Source: Spirochaetaceae bacterium
GTDB lineage: Bacteria; Spirochaetota; Spirochaetia; Treponematales; Rectinemataceae
NCBI GenBank assembly: GCA_016794765.1
Contig: JAEUJG010000306.1
Span: forward strand, 1-6,190
Direction of reading: 5' to 3'
Length of the DNA: 6,190 bases
The notes beneath the pieces were generated by a model. It did no database searches and had not been told where the DNA came from. It worked only from the letters and a program-made list of their open reading frames with translations. Numbering within the stretch: the first letter of the stretch is position 1; every line of letters begins with the position of its first letter. The translations under genes and the position numbers were made by a program. Positions 5,465-6,190 of this stretch are shown in pieces.

Positions 5465-6190
5465 CTAGAAGCGCAGCTCCAGGGAGAATCCGGCCTCGGC
5501 GCGCCAGGTTTCGATGCCCGCGGGGAGGGTTCTGGTGGCGGCGGCGGAGAGGCCGAGGACGACGCCCTGCTCGATCTCCGCCTTGCCGACGAGCCCGCCG
5601 CTCCAGGTGTCCCTGTCGACGAGCCAGAGTCCCGAGGCGGAGAGGCTCGCGTATTCCGACAGGCCGAGGGAGAGCGCGGCGTAGAGGCTGTGCGCCCCGT
5701 AGGGGGCCTCCGCCGCCGGCGCACCGTCGTAGCGGTACTCGGCCGCGGCGACGAGGTCGCCGTAGGAGGCGTCGAAACCGAAGGCGGCGCGATAGGCGGC
5801 ATCTCCCGAATCGAGGGGGAAGGCCGCCGCGGCCTCGCCGTAGACGGCGGCGAAGGGCAGGTCGAGCTTGGCGTCGCCGCCGGCGATCCAAGTCCCCTCC
5901 GCGCCGTCCCAGGCCCCGATTACGGAGCAGTCCGCTGCGCCCGCGACGAATCCGGCCGCCCTGAGCGCATAACGTCCCGACGCGGGATCGCCGGCGGGCG
6001 CCGCGATTGCCTCGGCGAGCGCGAGGGGGCCGAGCTCGGCGGTGAGCCTGAGCGCGTCCGTCCCGCGGCGTGACACGGCGAGCGGCGAGTACTCGGCCTC
6101 CGCGAAGAGGTCGGCCGGGCTGAAGAGCCTGCCCTTGCCGAAGTTGAGCACCTGCCTGCCCAGGGTCGCCTTGAACCCGCCGCCGCGGAG
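5465..6190 (-). CDS. Outer-membrane beta-barrel-like protein, 5' end outside the window
   Basis: The frame is open from the right edge to the TAG at 5467-5465, giving 241 residues. The GTG at 6151 is internal: coding sequence of the same character continues upstream of it (GGGFKATLGRQVLNFGKG), so the true start lies beyond the window. The protein shows alternating polar/hydrophobic stretches typical of membrane beta-strands, many Gly, Ala, Tyr and Ser residues, short acidic turns (SGDAAY, DRDTWSGG) and a final strand ending in Phe (FSLELRF), the usual signal for outer-membrane insertion. The segment GRQVLNFGKGRLFSPADLF resembles the 'GRQ...G.G..F.P.D.F' motif seen in several porin-like barrel families, where it lies well inside the barrel. 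I cannot name a specific family or substrate. It is upstream of hom on the same strand with a 159-base gap and is probably a separate unit. Localisation is inferred with fair confidence; function is unknown. Confidence 0.8.
   Translation of the reverse strand, partial: LRGGGFKATLGRQVLNFGKGRLFSPADLFAEAEYSPLAVSRRGTDALRLTAELGPLALAEAIAAPAGDPASGRYALRAAGFVAGAADCSVIGAWDGAEGTWIAGGDAKLDLPFAAVYGEAAAAFPLDSGDAAYRAAFGFDASYGDLVAAAEYRYDGAPAAEAPYGAHSLYAALSLGLSEYASLSASGLWLVDRDTWSGGLVGKAEIEQGVVLGLSAAATRTLPAGIETWRAEAGFSLELRF

Noticed and set aside
4994..6073. A 359-codon plus-strand frame across the start of hom and the barrel gene
   Set aside because: It is antisense to two better supported genes, crosses their intergenic gap, and gives a Gly/Arg/Glu-rich protein without domain features.
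1..6190. CRISPR arrays, insertion sequences, tRNA or rRNA genes, phage or defence genes
   Set aside because: I found no spaced direct repeats, transposase motifs, terminal repeats, cloverleaf-like segments or defence-family motifs. Nearly all sequence is accounted for by the five genes.

Overview
The window is very GC-rich bacterial chromosome. Its genes end most codons in G or C, and this opens long spurious frames on both strands. The gene content suggests a high-GC spirochaete (Spirochaetota): a helical-repeat protein next to a membrane-bound HAMP/class III nucleotide cyclase with a repeat-like C-terminal tail, a bacterial GIDE-domain protein, and an outer-membrane barrel-like protein of a Gram-negative type. 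The phylum is an inference from gene style. There is no rRNA, tRNA or marker gene to confirm it.

Layout. Bases 2-1141 (+) hold the C-terminal part of a TPR-like protein whose start lies before the window. After a 56-base gap, which contains a strong GC hairpin just before the ribosome binding site, comes a 708-residue membrane cyclase (1198-3324, +). The two are probably one transcription unit. A 67-base gap with a possible weak promoter leads to a 271-residue GIDE-domain membrane protein (3392-4207, +). It converges, with only 24 bases between stop codons, on a short-form homoserine dehydrogenase (4232-5305, -). That gene has a good TACAAT -10 box just upstream. A 159-base gap then separates it from the 3' end of an outer-membrane beta-barrel-like gene (5465-6190, -), which runs off the right edge.

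How the genes relate. The TPR protein and the cyclase look like a signalling pair: a possible protein-interaction partner and an enzyme predicted to make cAMP in response to an extracytoplasmic signal. The GIDE protein, homoserine dehydrogenase (threonine/methionine branch of the aspartate pathway) and barrel protein show no clear functional link to that pair or to each other. I see no mobile element, CRISPR array, RNA gene, phage gene or defence system. The region reads as ordinary chromosome with a few regulatory and domain-architecture points worth checking.
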